Shown here piece by piece: positions 8,954-17,844 of a stretch of 64,000 nucleotides of DNA. The stretch is from assembly GCA_009829735.1 (NCBI GenBank), contig CM020618.1, positions 1,063,096 through 1,127,095 of the forward strand. The letters run 5' to 3'. This DNA is from Pyropia yezoensis. Lineage: Eukaryota; Rhodophyta; Bangiophyceae; Bangiales; Bangiaceae. The position numbers and the translations under genes are program-made. Positions within the stretch are counted from its first letter, which is position 1; each line of letters begins with the position of its first letter. The notes beneath the pieces were generated by a model, which was not told the origin of the DNA, did no database searches, and saw nothing but the letters and a program-made list of their open reading frames with translations.

Positions 8954-8971
8954 TCCCCTGCTGCTCCACCA
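8954..8971 (-). other. Primer-binding site of A1
   Basis: The minus strand reads TGGTGGAGCAGCAGGGGA two bases after the 5' LTR. It begins with the TGG complementary to tRNA CCA ends. The complement has the layout of a T-stem plus acceptor stem plus CCA (CCCTG, CTGCTCC, A, CCA). I cannot name the tRNA. The same site is used by families C and D in this window. Confidence 0.8.
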
Positions 8972-8973
8972 AA

Positions 8974-9441
8974 TGTGGCAAAAACCACTCGCACACACAG
9001 TACCCAAGTTGGGGCGGTGTGCGAGGGCTGCCTCCCGTGTCGGGGGAACCGGAAGAAGTGCAAGTCGCACACACTCTATCCCTGTTGTGGGGCAATCCCC
9101 CCACGGACAAACAAGAAGATGGTGTGTGGTCCAACAGTTTCTTGGTCGGGACGGGGACGCAGGGCCAAGCCCCGCTGTCCCTCCCCTTATCCCCCCAGGG
9201 TCCACTCAGAATCTCGCCACTCAGAATCTCCCACCCCAGCACCTGCCCACCGGGCCACACGAAAATTCAAGACGATAAATGCAGAAAACCCTCAAATCCA
9301 GGTTGGATTTACTACTAAGCTAACTATCCCGAACTTAGGGAATATGGACCCAAATGCAGGGGGAGGAACGGATCAGGCTAGTGGCCTGCCGCCCCTTGCA
9401 TGGCACGTGTTGCCCCCTACCTGGGGGTCAATACTGCCACA
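8974..9441 (-). repeat. 5' LTR of element A1
   Basis: This 468-bp copy of the A LTR (TGTGGCA ... TGCCACA) differs from 58-526 by only a few bases, mostly homopolymer length. It should contain the promoter for the gag-pol transcript running leftward. No convincing TATA box is visible. Confidence 0.93.
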
Positions 9442-9446
9442 ATCCT
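9442..9446. repeat. Target-site duplication of A1 (right copy)
   Basis: ATCCT here matches 53-57 on the other side of A1. Joining the flanks across one copy restores the uninterrupted gag reading seen at 7955-7975. Confidence 0.85.
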
Positions 9447-10338
9447 CTGATAGACCGGGTTGGCTACCTGGATCTTGGGCGGCACCTCACGTTCAGGGAA
9501 AAGCCGCTGAGGCAATGGGGTGAGTTGACCCGCAGTACCTGTTGTCTGCCGCGGCGAGCTTGGTGTAGCCACCGGCATTCCCGAGGGGAACTCCCCCGTG
9601 AAGGGCGTGTGCCCCACCGAGAATGGTGTGGCTCCCTCGTTGGGAGTCACAGGGGTCGCCCCCGGTGCGGGGCGACCCGAGACAGGCGTAGGGAGGGATT
9701 CCCCCTGCGTCTGAGGGCTCGAAAGCCCCACCCCGGTCTGGACATTGAGACCATCTGGCAAACTCGCCACAATCTGATTCAAAATACTATTCGTCATCGT
9801 GACCACCAGGTCCGGCAAAGTCTGCCGCAGCACATTGGTCGCCTCCCGACGGACAGTTTCCGCGAGGAGTGGATTATCGGCTCCAGTTGAGTCTCGGTCC
9901 GCCTCCGGGAGTCCACCTGAGGGGTAACCATGATCCTCAGGGGTCTCAACCGGGGGCATGGGCGCGAGCCCATCGCCGAACGGACGGAGGTCCGCCGTCC
10001 TCCGAAAGCCTAGTTGGCGACGGCTCCAGGCCAAGGTTGGCTCCAACCCGAGTGGAACCCGCGGGGACAGTCCTCTCACCTTGGGACGTTCCCGTTGAGT
10101 GTACCACACGGTGGCCAGACTTCGGCCCACCCACATCAGAAGTGTCACCCGAGTGAACTCCCGACTGAGTCGGGGTGGCCTATTGACCGCCCGTACTCCC
10201 AGTCCTGCTGGCTTGAGGGACCTCTAGTCCCTCTGCGACCCCAGGTACACCTACCTGTGTCTCACCAGTATTCAAAGGCACTGAAGTACGTGTGTCACCC
10301 GTGTACTCCCCAGACGACGGGGGGTCCGAACCAGCCAT
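9447..10338 (-). pseudogene. gag: N-terminal part of the gag gene of outer element A0
   Basis: This minus-strand sequence matches the first part of the A1 gag, including its ATG (10338-10336) and residues DPPSSGEYTGD. It is inactive for two reasons: A1 interrupts it at 9442, and an in-frame TAG stands at 10182-10180 about 52 codons after the start, where A1 has an open codon. A long open frame continues after the stop to the insertion point, so decay is mild. Confidence 0.85.
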
Positions 10339-10456
10339 GTTGGATAACGATCCGTATGACACGGTCCAAGTCCACCGTTCCTCTGAGACAGAGGGCCCCC
10401 TACACCCGGGTGCACCCGGAGGTAAAGTTTACCTCTGTCCCTGCTGCTCCACCAAA

Positions 10457-10925
10457 TGTGGCAAAAACCACTCGCACACGCGACACCCAAGTTGGGGCGG
10501 TGCGCAAGGGGTGCCTCCCGTGTCGGGGGAACCGGAAGAAGTGCAAGTCGCACACACTCTGTCCCTGTTGTGGGCAATCCCCCCACTAACAAACAAGAAG
10601 ATGGTGTGTGGGCCAACAGTTTCTTGGTCGGGACGGGGGAAGCGAGGCCAAGCCCCACTGTCCCTCCCCTTATCCCCCCAGGGTCCCCTCAGAATCTCGC
10701 CACTCAGAATCTCCCACCCCAGCACCTGCCCACCGGGCCACACGAAAATTCAAGACGATAAAATGCAGAAAACCCTCAAATCCACGTTGGATTTACTACT
10801 AAGCTAACTATCCCAAACTTAGGGAATATGGACCAAATGCAGGGGGAGGAACGGGTCAGGCTAGTGGCCTGCCGCCCCTTGCATGGCACGTGTTGCCCCC
10901 CTACCTGGGGGTCAATACTGCCACA
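10457..10925 (-). repeat. 5' LTR of outer element A0
   Basis: This is the third copy of the A LTR, 469 bp, TGTGGCA ... TGCCACA. A primer-binding site lacking one C of the A1 form lies at 10438-10454, so this is the 5' LTR of A0. Its right flank is not retroelement sequence but the interior of a transposase gene. Confidence 0.92.
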
Positions 10926-11276
10926 CAGGACAGTGAACAGCTCGTCCTTCGTCTTGGGGATGGGGGGCCCGCCTGCGGTGCTGGTTAGTCCCTGGTTGAC
11001 CTTTTCGGCGATTTCCGCCGTTGAGGCGAAAGGGTTGCCGTCTACCACCCGGCGGAGCCCGCGCAGCTCTCGAGGGCTGAGGAGCTTCGTCCGACCTCGG
11101 TTGTCCTGGCGCGCAGTGGCCGCCGCCCGCCGCGCGTTGGCTGCGTGGTAGCTGAACACCGTCTTGGAGATGCCGAGCGCGGTGGCGATGGCCCCATTGG
11201 ACTTCTTGTTCGTGACCGTGGTCTTGATGGCGCGGACTTTCTGGGGGCATAGGGGGGTCATGCCCTTGCCCCCCAT
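10926..11276 (-). pseudogene. Tc1/mariner-like transposase, N-terminal fragment
   Basis: About 117 residues read from ATG 11276 to the A0 LTR. They form two successive helix-turn-helix units. The first has the pattern IATALGISKTVFSYH. After a basic linker (RGRTKLLSPRELRGLRR) the second has NPFASTAEIAEKVNQ. This paired arrangement is that of the DNA-binding region of Tc1-family transposases. The DDE/D catalytic part is missing because A0 inserted here; it may lie beyond the left end of the window. Without the catalytic part the family call is probable, not certain. Confidence 0.65.
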
Positions 11277-11740
11277 TGTGCTTTTTTTTTTTTCTTCGCT
11301 GGGAGAGAAGCTATGGGCGCTTCTTTATAGCACCATGCCCCGCCACGCTGCGCCCAAGTGACTGCAATGCGCCAGAGCGGCACCACTGAGGCCGCTTTTT
11401 GGATCTTGTCCGTGGTCGATTTGGTGTAAAAAGTGACCCGTCAGGGTGGGCAAGTAATTTTTGGTACCAACTGTACTGTACATGAGCATCTCAAGTCTAA
11501 GTAACCACTCTGCAAACGTACCTCTCGAATTGAGTGTCGGGGCTTGAAGAGCCCAGTTGCCGATCACGCGTGCGCTAGCTTCTTTTTGACGGCACATCAT
11601 AGCACGCTTGCTGCCGCTTCCCCCACCTCACGCCGACTCCCCCGCCACCTCCCCTTACTCACCCTCCTGCGGATCTTGTTCGTGCTTACCGCCGCCGGCT
11701 GGGGATTGCGTCGGCGCCCTGTCCCGCGGCCGCCGCCACC
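11277..11740. other. Non-coding stretch with a candidate Tc1 terminal inverted repeat
   Basis: No gene is seen. The minus strand from about 11480 to 11431 reads TACAGTACAGTTGG and continues with CAAAAATTACTTGCCCACCC, resembling the outer ends of Tc1-like transposons, which often begin TACAGT next to a TA target. It lies about 200 bp outside the transposase start, the right place for the 5' terminal repeat. The partner repeat is not visible. A T-rich run lies at 11283-11292. From 11481 to 11740 I see only GC-rich DNA, the likely 5' region of the gene at 11741. Confidence 0.35.
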
Positions 11741-11901
11741 ATGTCGGGACTGGGCATGTGGTTCCGCCGCTCGTGGGCATCTGAGCCGGTAGTCGGCTTC
11801 TCGATCCTCCTGGGTGTCGTCGGTGCGTCTTGGTCGCTTTGCTCTATTTTTTTTCTTCTTTTGCTTCTGTCCCGTGCTGTTTGGTGTTCTTCTTTTCAGT
11901 C
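11741..11901 (+). CDS. Probable complex I subunit NDUFA3/B9-like, exon 1 and intron (partial)
   Basis: A Kozak-perfect start (gccgccaccATG) at 11741 opens a 27-residue exon containing FRRSWASEPVVGFSILLG. It resembles the N terminus of the small single-membrane-pass NDUFA3/B9 subunit of mitochondrial complex I, where an aromatic, basic stretch is followed by W-x-x-EP and a hydrophobic helix. The exon ends at about 11822 before a GT. A pyrimidine-rich 77-nt intron runs to TTTTCAG at 11893-11899, and the next exon is lost in the gap. With so short a match the name is tentative, but the start, splice sites and hydrophobic segment make a host gene convincing. Confidence 0.5.
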
Positions 11902-12401
11902 NNNNNNNNNNNNNNNNNNNNNNNNNNNNNNNNNNNNNNNNNNNNNNNNNNNNNNNNNNNNNNNNNNNNNNNNNNNNNNNNNNNNNNNNNNNNNNNNNNN
12001 NNNNNNNNNNNNNNNNNNNNNNNNNNNNNNNNNNNNNNNNNNNNNNNNNNNNNNNNNNNNNNNNNNNNNNNNNNNNNNNNNNNNNNNNNNNNNNNNNNNN
12101 NNNNNNNNNNNNNNNNNNNNNNNNNNNNNNNNNNNNNNNNNNNNNNNNNNNNNNNNNNNNNNNNNNNNNNNNNNNNNNNNNNNNNNNNNNNNNNNNNNNN
12201 NNNNNNNNNNNNNNNNNNNNNNNNNNNNNNNNNNNNNNNNNNNNNNNNNNNNNNNNNNNNNNNNNNNNNNNNNNNNNNNNNNNNNNNNNNNNNNNNNNNN
12301 NNNNNNNNNNNNNNNNNNNNNNNNNNNNNNNNNNNNNNNNNNNNNNNNNNNNNNNNNNNNNNNNNNNNNNNNNNNNNNNNNNNNNNNNNNNNNNNNNNNN
12401 N
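11902..12401. other. Assembly gap (500 N)
   Basis: Five hundred N. The left side is a host gene and the right side is the inside of element D2, so the gap hides the end of the host gene and the 3' part of D2. Confidence 0.99.
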
Positions 12402-14995
12402 GGGGGTCGAGTCGAGACAATGCGTCTCCGAGATGGTGGGTTGACCCAGCCTTATACACGGTACGGTAGTCGTGCTCGGCCATCTTCAGCCTCCATCGGG
12501 CTAGCCTCCCATGGCTATCGGAATCCTTGTCACCAAGGTTGAGGAGCCATCGTAGGGGTTCGTGGTCGGACCTCACGATGAACCTGGAGCCCTCCAGGTA
12601 TGGACGGAGCAGTTGCACTGCCCATATAACTCCGAGGCATTCACGCTCGGTGGCACTATAGTTACGCTCAGCCGGGTTGAGTGTCCGGCTGAAGTACCCT
12701 ACCGGACGTAGGTCCGGGATAACGTTATCGGTGCGATCAACGTCTCTCCCTGTAGCAGGGTGCATCCACTTGGGTGTCGCACGCATCGACATCGATGACG
12801 AAGGTACCCCGTCTGTGCGGTAACGCAAGGACGGGTGGGGCTAGTAGGGCTCGCTTCAGCGACTCGAATGCCTCCTCTTCGCTAGTCGAAGGGGGTGGAG
12901 TACCTTGGGCAAGGTACTGCTCGTAAGAACCGTTAACGGTTTAGCTATCCGAGCGAAAGTCCTTGACGAACCGTCGGTATACGTTGCACATTCCCAGGAA
13001 GCTCTTGAGCTGCGTCTGGGTGTTAGGGAACCGGGCGTCCCGGAGTGCCCGGGTATTGGCTTCGAGTACCCCTAGTTTACCAGGGGTTATCTTGTGACCC
13101 AGATACTCGACCGTTTGTTGGAAGAAAGCGCACTTCTTCAGACGCAGAGTTACCCCGGCGTTCCTCAAGAGGGTGAGTACCTCGTCAACATGTTGCACAT
13201 GGTCATCCATGTTACGCGAGAAGACGATGACGTCATCGAGGTACACTAGGCAGGTACGCCACTTCACCCCTGACAGCATAATGTCGATAGCCCGCTGGAA
13301 TGTAGCGGGGCGTTGGACAATCCGAAGGGCATCCTTAGGAACTCGTACACTCCACTGTGACAGACGAACGCCGTCTTTGGGATATCCTCGTCCGCCACTG
13401 GGATCTGCCAGTATCCGGCATTGCAGTCGATGGTGGTAAGCACCGTAGCTTCCCCCAGGGAGTCGATGCATTCATCCATCCTTGGTAAAGGGTATGAGTC
13501 TATCTTGGTAACCAAGTTGAGGCGTCGATAATCGATGCAAAACCGAGGGGTTTGATCCTTCTTCGGTACGATAACGACTGGGGCACCCCACTCCGACATC
13601 GAAGGTCGTATCACCTTCGCTTCGCTCATCCTCTTCACTTCTCCATCAAAGATCTCTCGTTGCATAGGTCCCGCTCGGTGCGGTTGTGACCGGGCGGGTC
13701 GTGCGCCTGGTACCAGTCTATACGATGTTGGGTGCCCCAATGGTCCCCAAGGCCCCGCCTGTCCACATGACGTCATGCTTTCTTAGCATCCGTCGTACCT
13801 CTTCGGCTACCGAAGGGGGAAGGTGGTCGAGGTTAGCCTCGGCCAAGGCCTTCAGTGCTTCTTGGTCCTTTGGCGGCATGTCCGCCGAAGCCGCCGATGG
13901 GCTAGGCTTCCCGTCATCGGGTTGCTGTCGCTCGGTGGTCTCGGCGACCGCCAGCACCTCAAGTGGTTCCACTTGACCTTCCTTGTCAGGGGTAAGGATA
14001 TCTCCTTCGTAGAGCTCGGCAATCCCGAGGATAGTTCCCTTCGGGAGGGTGACTGCCTTACGGCGATAGTTCGCCATCACTAGGAGGGACGACCCTCCTG
14101 CTGGGAGGTCTATGAGACCGTTGGCCATGGTCAACCCATGGCGCTTGTACGTCCGCAGGTTAGACCGGACTCTGCAGATGCCTGCGAGGTCGCAGTTAAC
14201 CGGGAGGACTGTCTCCGACAACGCTCCAAAGCGAGTTCGCTTGGCCAACCGAAGTGTCTTCGGCTCGACGCTTGCGTACACCTCAGCCACGTTAACGTGG
14301 CTCCCTTGTAGCGTCAGGTCCCTGACGATAGCCGTATGTCCTCGCTTCGTCCCGTCGGCTTCTTGAAGCTCGACGGTCCTCCGGCCTGGCCGGATTGGCA
14401 TCCAACGTGAACGTTGATGAAGGTGCACCCCAGTATGCAGGGCACCGATAGCGTTTCACATACCAGGAAGTCAACTTCCGTGGTGAGATCCCCGATGGTA
14501 ACCTGCAGCGACATCGCTGCGGTCGTACGAATGAGTCGACCATTCGCATCCTTGATAGTGGGTCCCCGAGTCACTCTGACTCCGGAAGCCACTTGTCCGG
14601 GAGGGTATCCTTCCGGATAAGGTTGGGTCCAGCCCTGTATCCAGTAGAGGGTAGTACGATCGTGTCGACTGGGGGTCAACCCCAGTGTGGCTGATACCTT
14701 GAAGTTCTCCAAGGTGAACAGCACATGTCCTACACCGGATATCCGGTGTAGCTCGGGCATCCTGAACTGGGCCCTTCTCTGGTTCCATGTGACGGGCTTC
14801 CGTCCTCTCCTCCCGTTATCGGGGGATTCTCATCATTCCCCTGACTCCGTGTCGTCGGGGCCGGAAGGTGTACCCGGGGATTGATGCGGCGCCGGCTCAA
14901 ACGCGCTCGCCGTGGGGCTTTCCCCGCGGTACTCCGGGGTGGCTTGCTGGGGTTATCCCAGCGCCCCCGGTCATCCCTCCTCTGACTCGTTTCCG
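12402..14995 (-). pseudogene. pol: Pol of element D2, frameshifted
   Basis: On the minus strand this reads protease, reverse transcriptase and RNase H of family D, closely matching 61312-63900 on the plus strand. Recognisable pieces include CIDYRRLN, NAGYWQIP and YLDDVIVFSR of reverse transcriptase (about 13780-13200) and the RNase H segment TERECLGVIWAV (about 12650). The frame breaks several times (near 13310, 12940 and 14400), mostly by single-base differences from D3, and the protease DTGA region is disrupted. Integrase and everything downstream fall in the gap. These may be real decay or sequencing indels. Confidence 0.85.
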
Positions 14996-16912
14996 CCCTT
15001 GGTAGGGTGCTGTCCGCCGGGACATCCGGCTGAGGAGGTGCCTCCTCGACGGCCAGTACTCCACCTGGAGCTGGCTGCCTACCCGGTGCCGGTCCGGGTG
15101 CTCTGGCGGGATAACCCCGGTGGATGCCTTGCGTTGCGCCGCTGCCCGCCGAGACTCCTCGGGGATGAGTGGGCAGGAAGACACCCAGTGCTGGGGATCC
15201 CCGCACAGCATACATCCGGACGTGCCGGTCCCGCTTGAGTTCGCATCGGGGTAGCCCCGTAGCTGCGGTTGCCTCCCTCGGGCGCCCGAGTGCCTGCTCC
15301 CTGGTAGGCCTTGGGTCCTTGGGTCAACCGGAACATGGACTCCCCCAACCGGTTGGGTCGGCCCGCAATCTGCGGAGGTGCCTCCGTATGTACTGCCCAT
15401 GTAGGCAGGGGCTGGTGAGGGTTACCCGTCACGGGGCGTACCCCGTAGTCCGCACATACGGGACGCGCCGTCCCGTCCCTTCGTTGACCTGGAACTGGGT
15501 CCCAGCCGGGGCTATGTACGCTACCGTACCATGCTCATCAATCACCGGCGTCGCCGGTAGCAACAGGTGGCCCTGTTGGTCGACTAGAGGTTCATCCTCA
15601 CCAATAGGGGGATGTTCGGTCGCCACCAGTACTGGTGCGGCCTTACGTTCCACCTTCTCTTGCCTCGGTACCGGGGTAAGACTGGGCTTGCCACCCTCAC
15701 CCTTGGGCTTCGGGGCCAAGGCACACTCCGGGTGTAGAACCCGGTAGGCGTCCCCTAGGGACTTGCACATATGCATCAGTCGACTGAAGTTCGTCCGTGC
15801 CGTGTTGGCGCCCCGTGCGGATATCCGCACGTAGTTGGGTACTCCTGCGAACAGGATGGCCCGTAGCTCCCCTTCTCCGAGGAGCTTCCCCAGCTCGTAG
15901 TCGAGCTCTTGGATCCGGCGTCCAAACATCTCCTCATCCTCCCAGGACTGGGCGGTGGCAGTGCGAAGGGCCCGATAGTGGTCCTCGCACTTGTCCTCAC
16001 TGAGGTAGCTGCTCAGCAGCTCCTTCAATATCCCACGGTAATCCATGGGGGTGGCCGCGACCCTCATTCCCGGCATCGGGGATGCCTGGCGAAGAATGCC
16101 TCGCACCCGTTCATCAACAAAGAACGGGAGGATCTCCAGGGCCAGCCCCTCGTTAACGAGCGCCTTGTCTGCGGCTGCCTTGAAGCTAGTCAAGAAGCCG
16201 ATGACTGCCAACGGGCGTCCGTTCGGCCCCCCGAACATAGGGACTCCCTTCATAAGGGTCTGCATAGAGCGGATCGCCCGATGCGACGTATTACGCATCG
16301 ATTCCGATACGGTGGTAGAGCGGTCCTCCAAACGATAACGTTCCGGAGTAAGAACCGACCGGAAGACCTCGTTGACGATCTCCGTGTCAGCGTCCTGGAT
16401 ATCCAGTCGCTTAGCCAGTTGATGAGCGAACTCATCGGACTCCATCCGCTTCAGTAGGCTCGCAGTTACCTGCGCGGTCATAGCTTCCACCACTGAAGAT
16501 GGTCCTTCAGGCGTCGGCACCTCGGGAACCCGAGTTGCCTGGCCTCCTTCGTCGTGGGGGTACTGTGAGAGGGTACTTCCTCCCCCATTAACCGACTCTC
16601 CACCGGCGTAAGTATCCGCCGGGTCGTGTCCGCGGAGTCCGCTTCGGGTGCTCCGAGCGTATCGCTCCGTGTGACTCCGTTCCAACTCTGCCGACGAGTC
16701 GGATCCATACCCCATTGTGTCCGGGGTTGTCCAGGAGTAGCAACACCGGAGTTGACCCTGGTGGACTCCGAAAGTAGTCCGGCCGGTTCGAACCGTACCG
16801 GTGTGGGAGGAACACGACGGGGTCCCGTCGTGTGGCGTGTTGACATCAACACTGCCATCGTGTCCTCCGTCCGGTGGCGAGCGTCGAGTCCGGAAAACCG
16901 GGCCTCGATGCG
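14990..16912 (-). pseudogene. gag: Gag of element D2, 5' end cut off by element B
   Basis: A 498-codon open frame (16925-15429, its first codons falling in the B LTR) encodes the middle of family D gag, including the capsid-like helical stretch around LKRMESDEFAHQLAKRLD. One frame break near 15430 separates it from the C-terminal part (about 15400-14990), which has a CCHC knuckle at about 15200 and the GNE end. The N terminus is lost where the B1 LTR begins at 16913. At the gag end the heptamer is GCGGAAAC, one G short of the G GGA AAC site of D3, so frameshifting would be impaired if the base is truly missing. Confidence 0.8.
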
Positions 16913-17831
16913 TGTGAGGACCCACCTAAAACCGGGGAGCCCTCAACGTACTCGTGGGAGTGTCAGCGGGCCTTGCGAGCCAATGGGGCGGCGGGGCACG
17001 GGGAAGAGGACGGTGGTCTCGACGGGGGTGGGTCTGGGGAAGAAGATGGGCGCGACGTCGGTGGGGATCGAGGGTACAAAAGGTAAACAGTGTCTTTGGT
17101 CTGTGTCTGTGGTTGCCCCTCTCATCTCCCCGGTGGCGCCGACATCCACGCACTATATACTCGCGTCGGCGCACCCGAGGTGCCCCAAAGCATGCGTTTC
17201 CCCATCGCACCGCCGGTAGGCACAGAACGGTCCAAAAACAAAGCATGTCTCTCAGATCAAAGCATGGGCGGGCGTGCGCACTAAAGGAGTGCAGCCCCAG
17301 TTTGCCCGAAGCGAAGGAGGTCCCGTGGATGGCGCCCAGCGCGCCCCACCAGCCGGCTCCACACGCCCGTCGGCCAGAAGGTCCGACTGGCTGTAAGGGC
17401 CAGCAAGGCCAAATTCAATCAATCCAGAAGCCGGCGAGCCAGTCATATCGCACTCAGCCGCCAGCGAGGATGTGCGGTGTCCTCAGTGTCGGTGAATCAT
17501 GTGACTGGTCCTTGATGCCAGCTTTCAAGCAGCGCAGAGAATAAAATTCAGGCAGCACAGACGGGGATGTCCGCCCGTGGTTGGTGGACGATGTCACTCG
17601 CTCCTCGCTGTCGAGTTTCGACGTCCATGACAGGGTTCCGACAGTGCGTTGACGGCGGCTTTCGTGCGGTCGGCCGACGTCCGCAAAATGTCAGGGATAC
17701 AGCGTGGTGTCGCCCAGGGTAGTGGGGAATTGATGTGTCTTGGGGGAGTTACCGGGGCCGGACATGTAAGGAGAGGTCCCAGTCCATATCCCCTGGGTTC
17801 CGGGTGGGGATTTAAGGGGCAAATCCTTACA
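16913..17831 (-). repeat. 3' LTR of element B1
   Basis: This 919-bp repeat matches 23560-24480 with a few substitutions and homopolymer differences. On the minus strand it starts TGTAAGGA and ends TCCTCACA, imperfect 8-bp inverted termini. A TATA-like sequence, TATATAG, lies on the minus strand at about 17159-17153, some 670 bases into the LTR, a plausible promoter position. Confidence 0.9.
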
Positions 17832-17844
17832 CCTCCCCCCCCTT
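17832..17844 (-). other. Polypurine tract of B1, overlapping the pol stop
   Basis: The minus strand reads AAGGGGGGGGAGG directly before the LTR. Its first two bases are the last two of the pol stop codon TAA (17845-17843), so pol runs right up to the plus-strand primer. Confidence 0.85.

Larger units (their letters stand above)
58..9441 (-). mobile_element. Complete Ty3/gypsy LTR retrotransposon A1
   Basis: This element has two LTRs (58-526 and 8974-9441), a 5-bp target duplication ATCCT on both sides (53-57 and 9442-9446), a primer-binding site, an open gag and an open pol in the -1 frame, and a polypurine tract. It also carries a long open frame on the opposite strand (873-2816) between pol and the 3' LTR. 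The order protease, reverse transcriptase, RNase H, integrase defines Ty3/gypsy. All frames are intact and the LTRs are nearly identical, so the insertion looks recent and possibly still competent. Length is about 9.4 kb, long for a Ty3/gypsy element because of the extra 2.4-kb antisense module. Confidence 0.92.
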
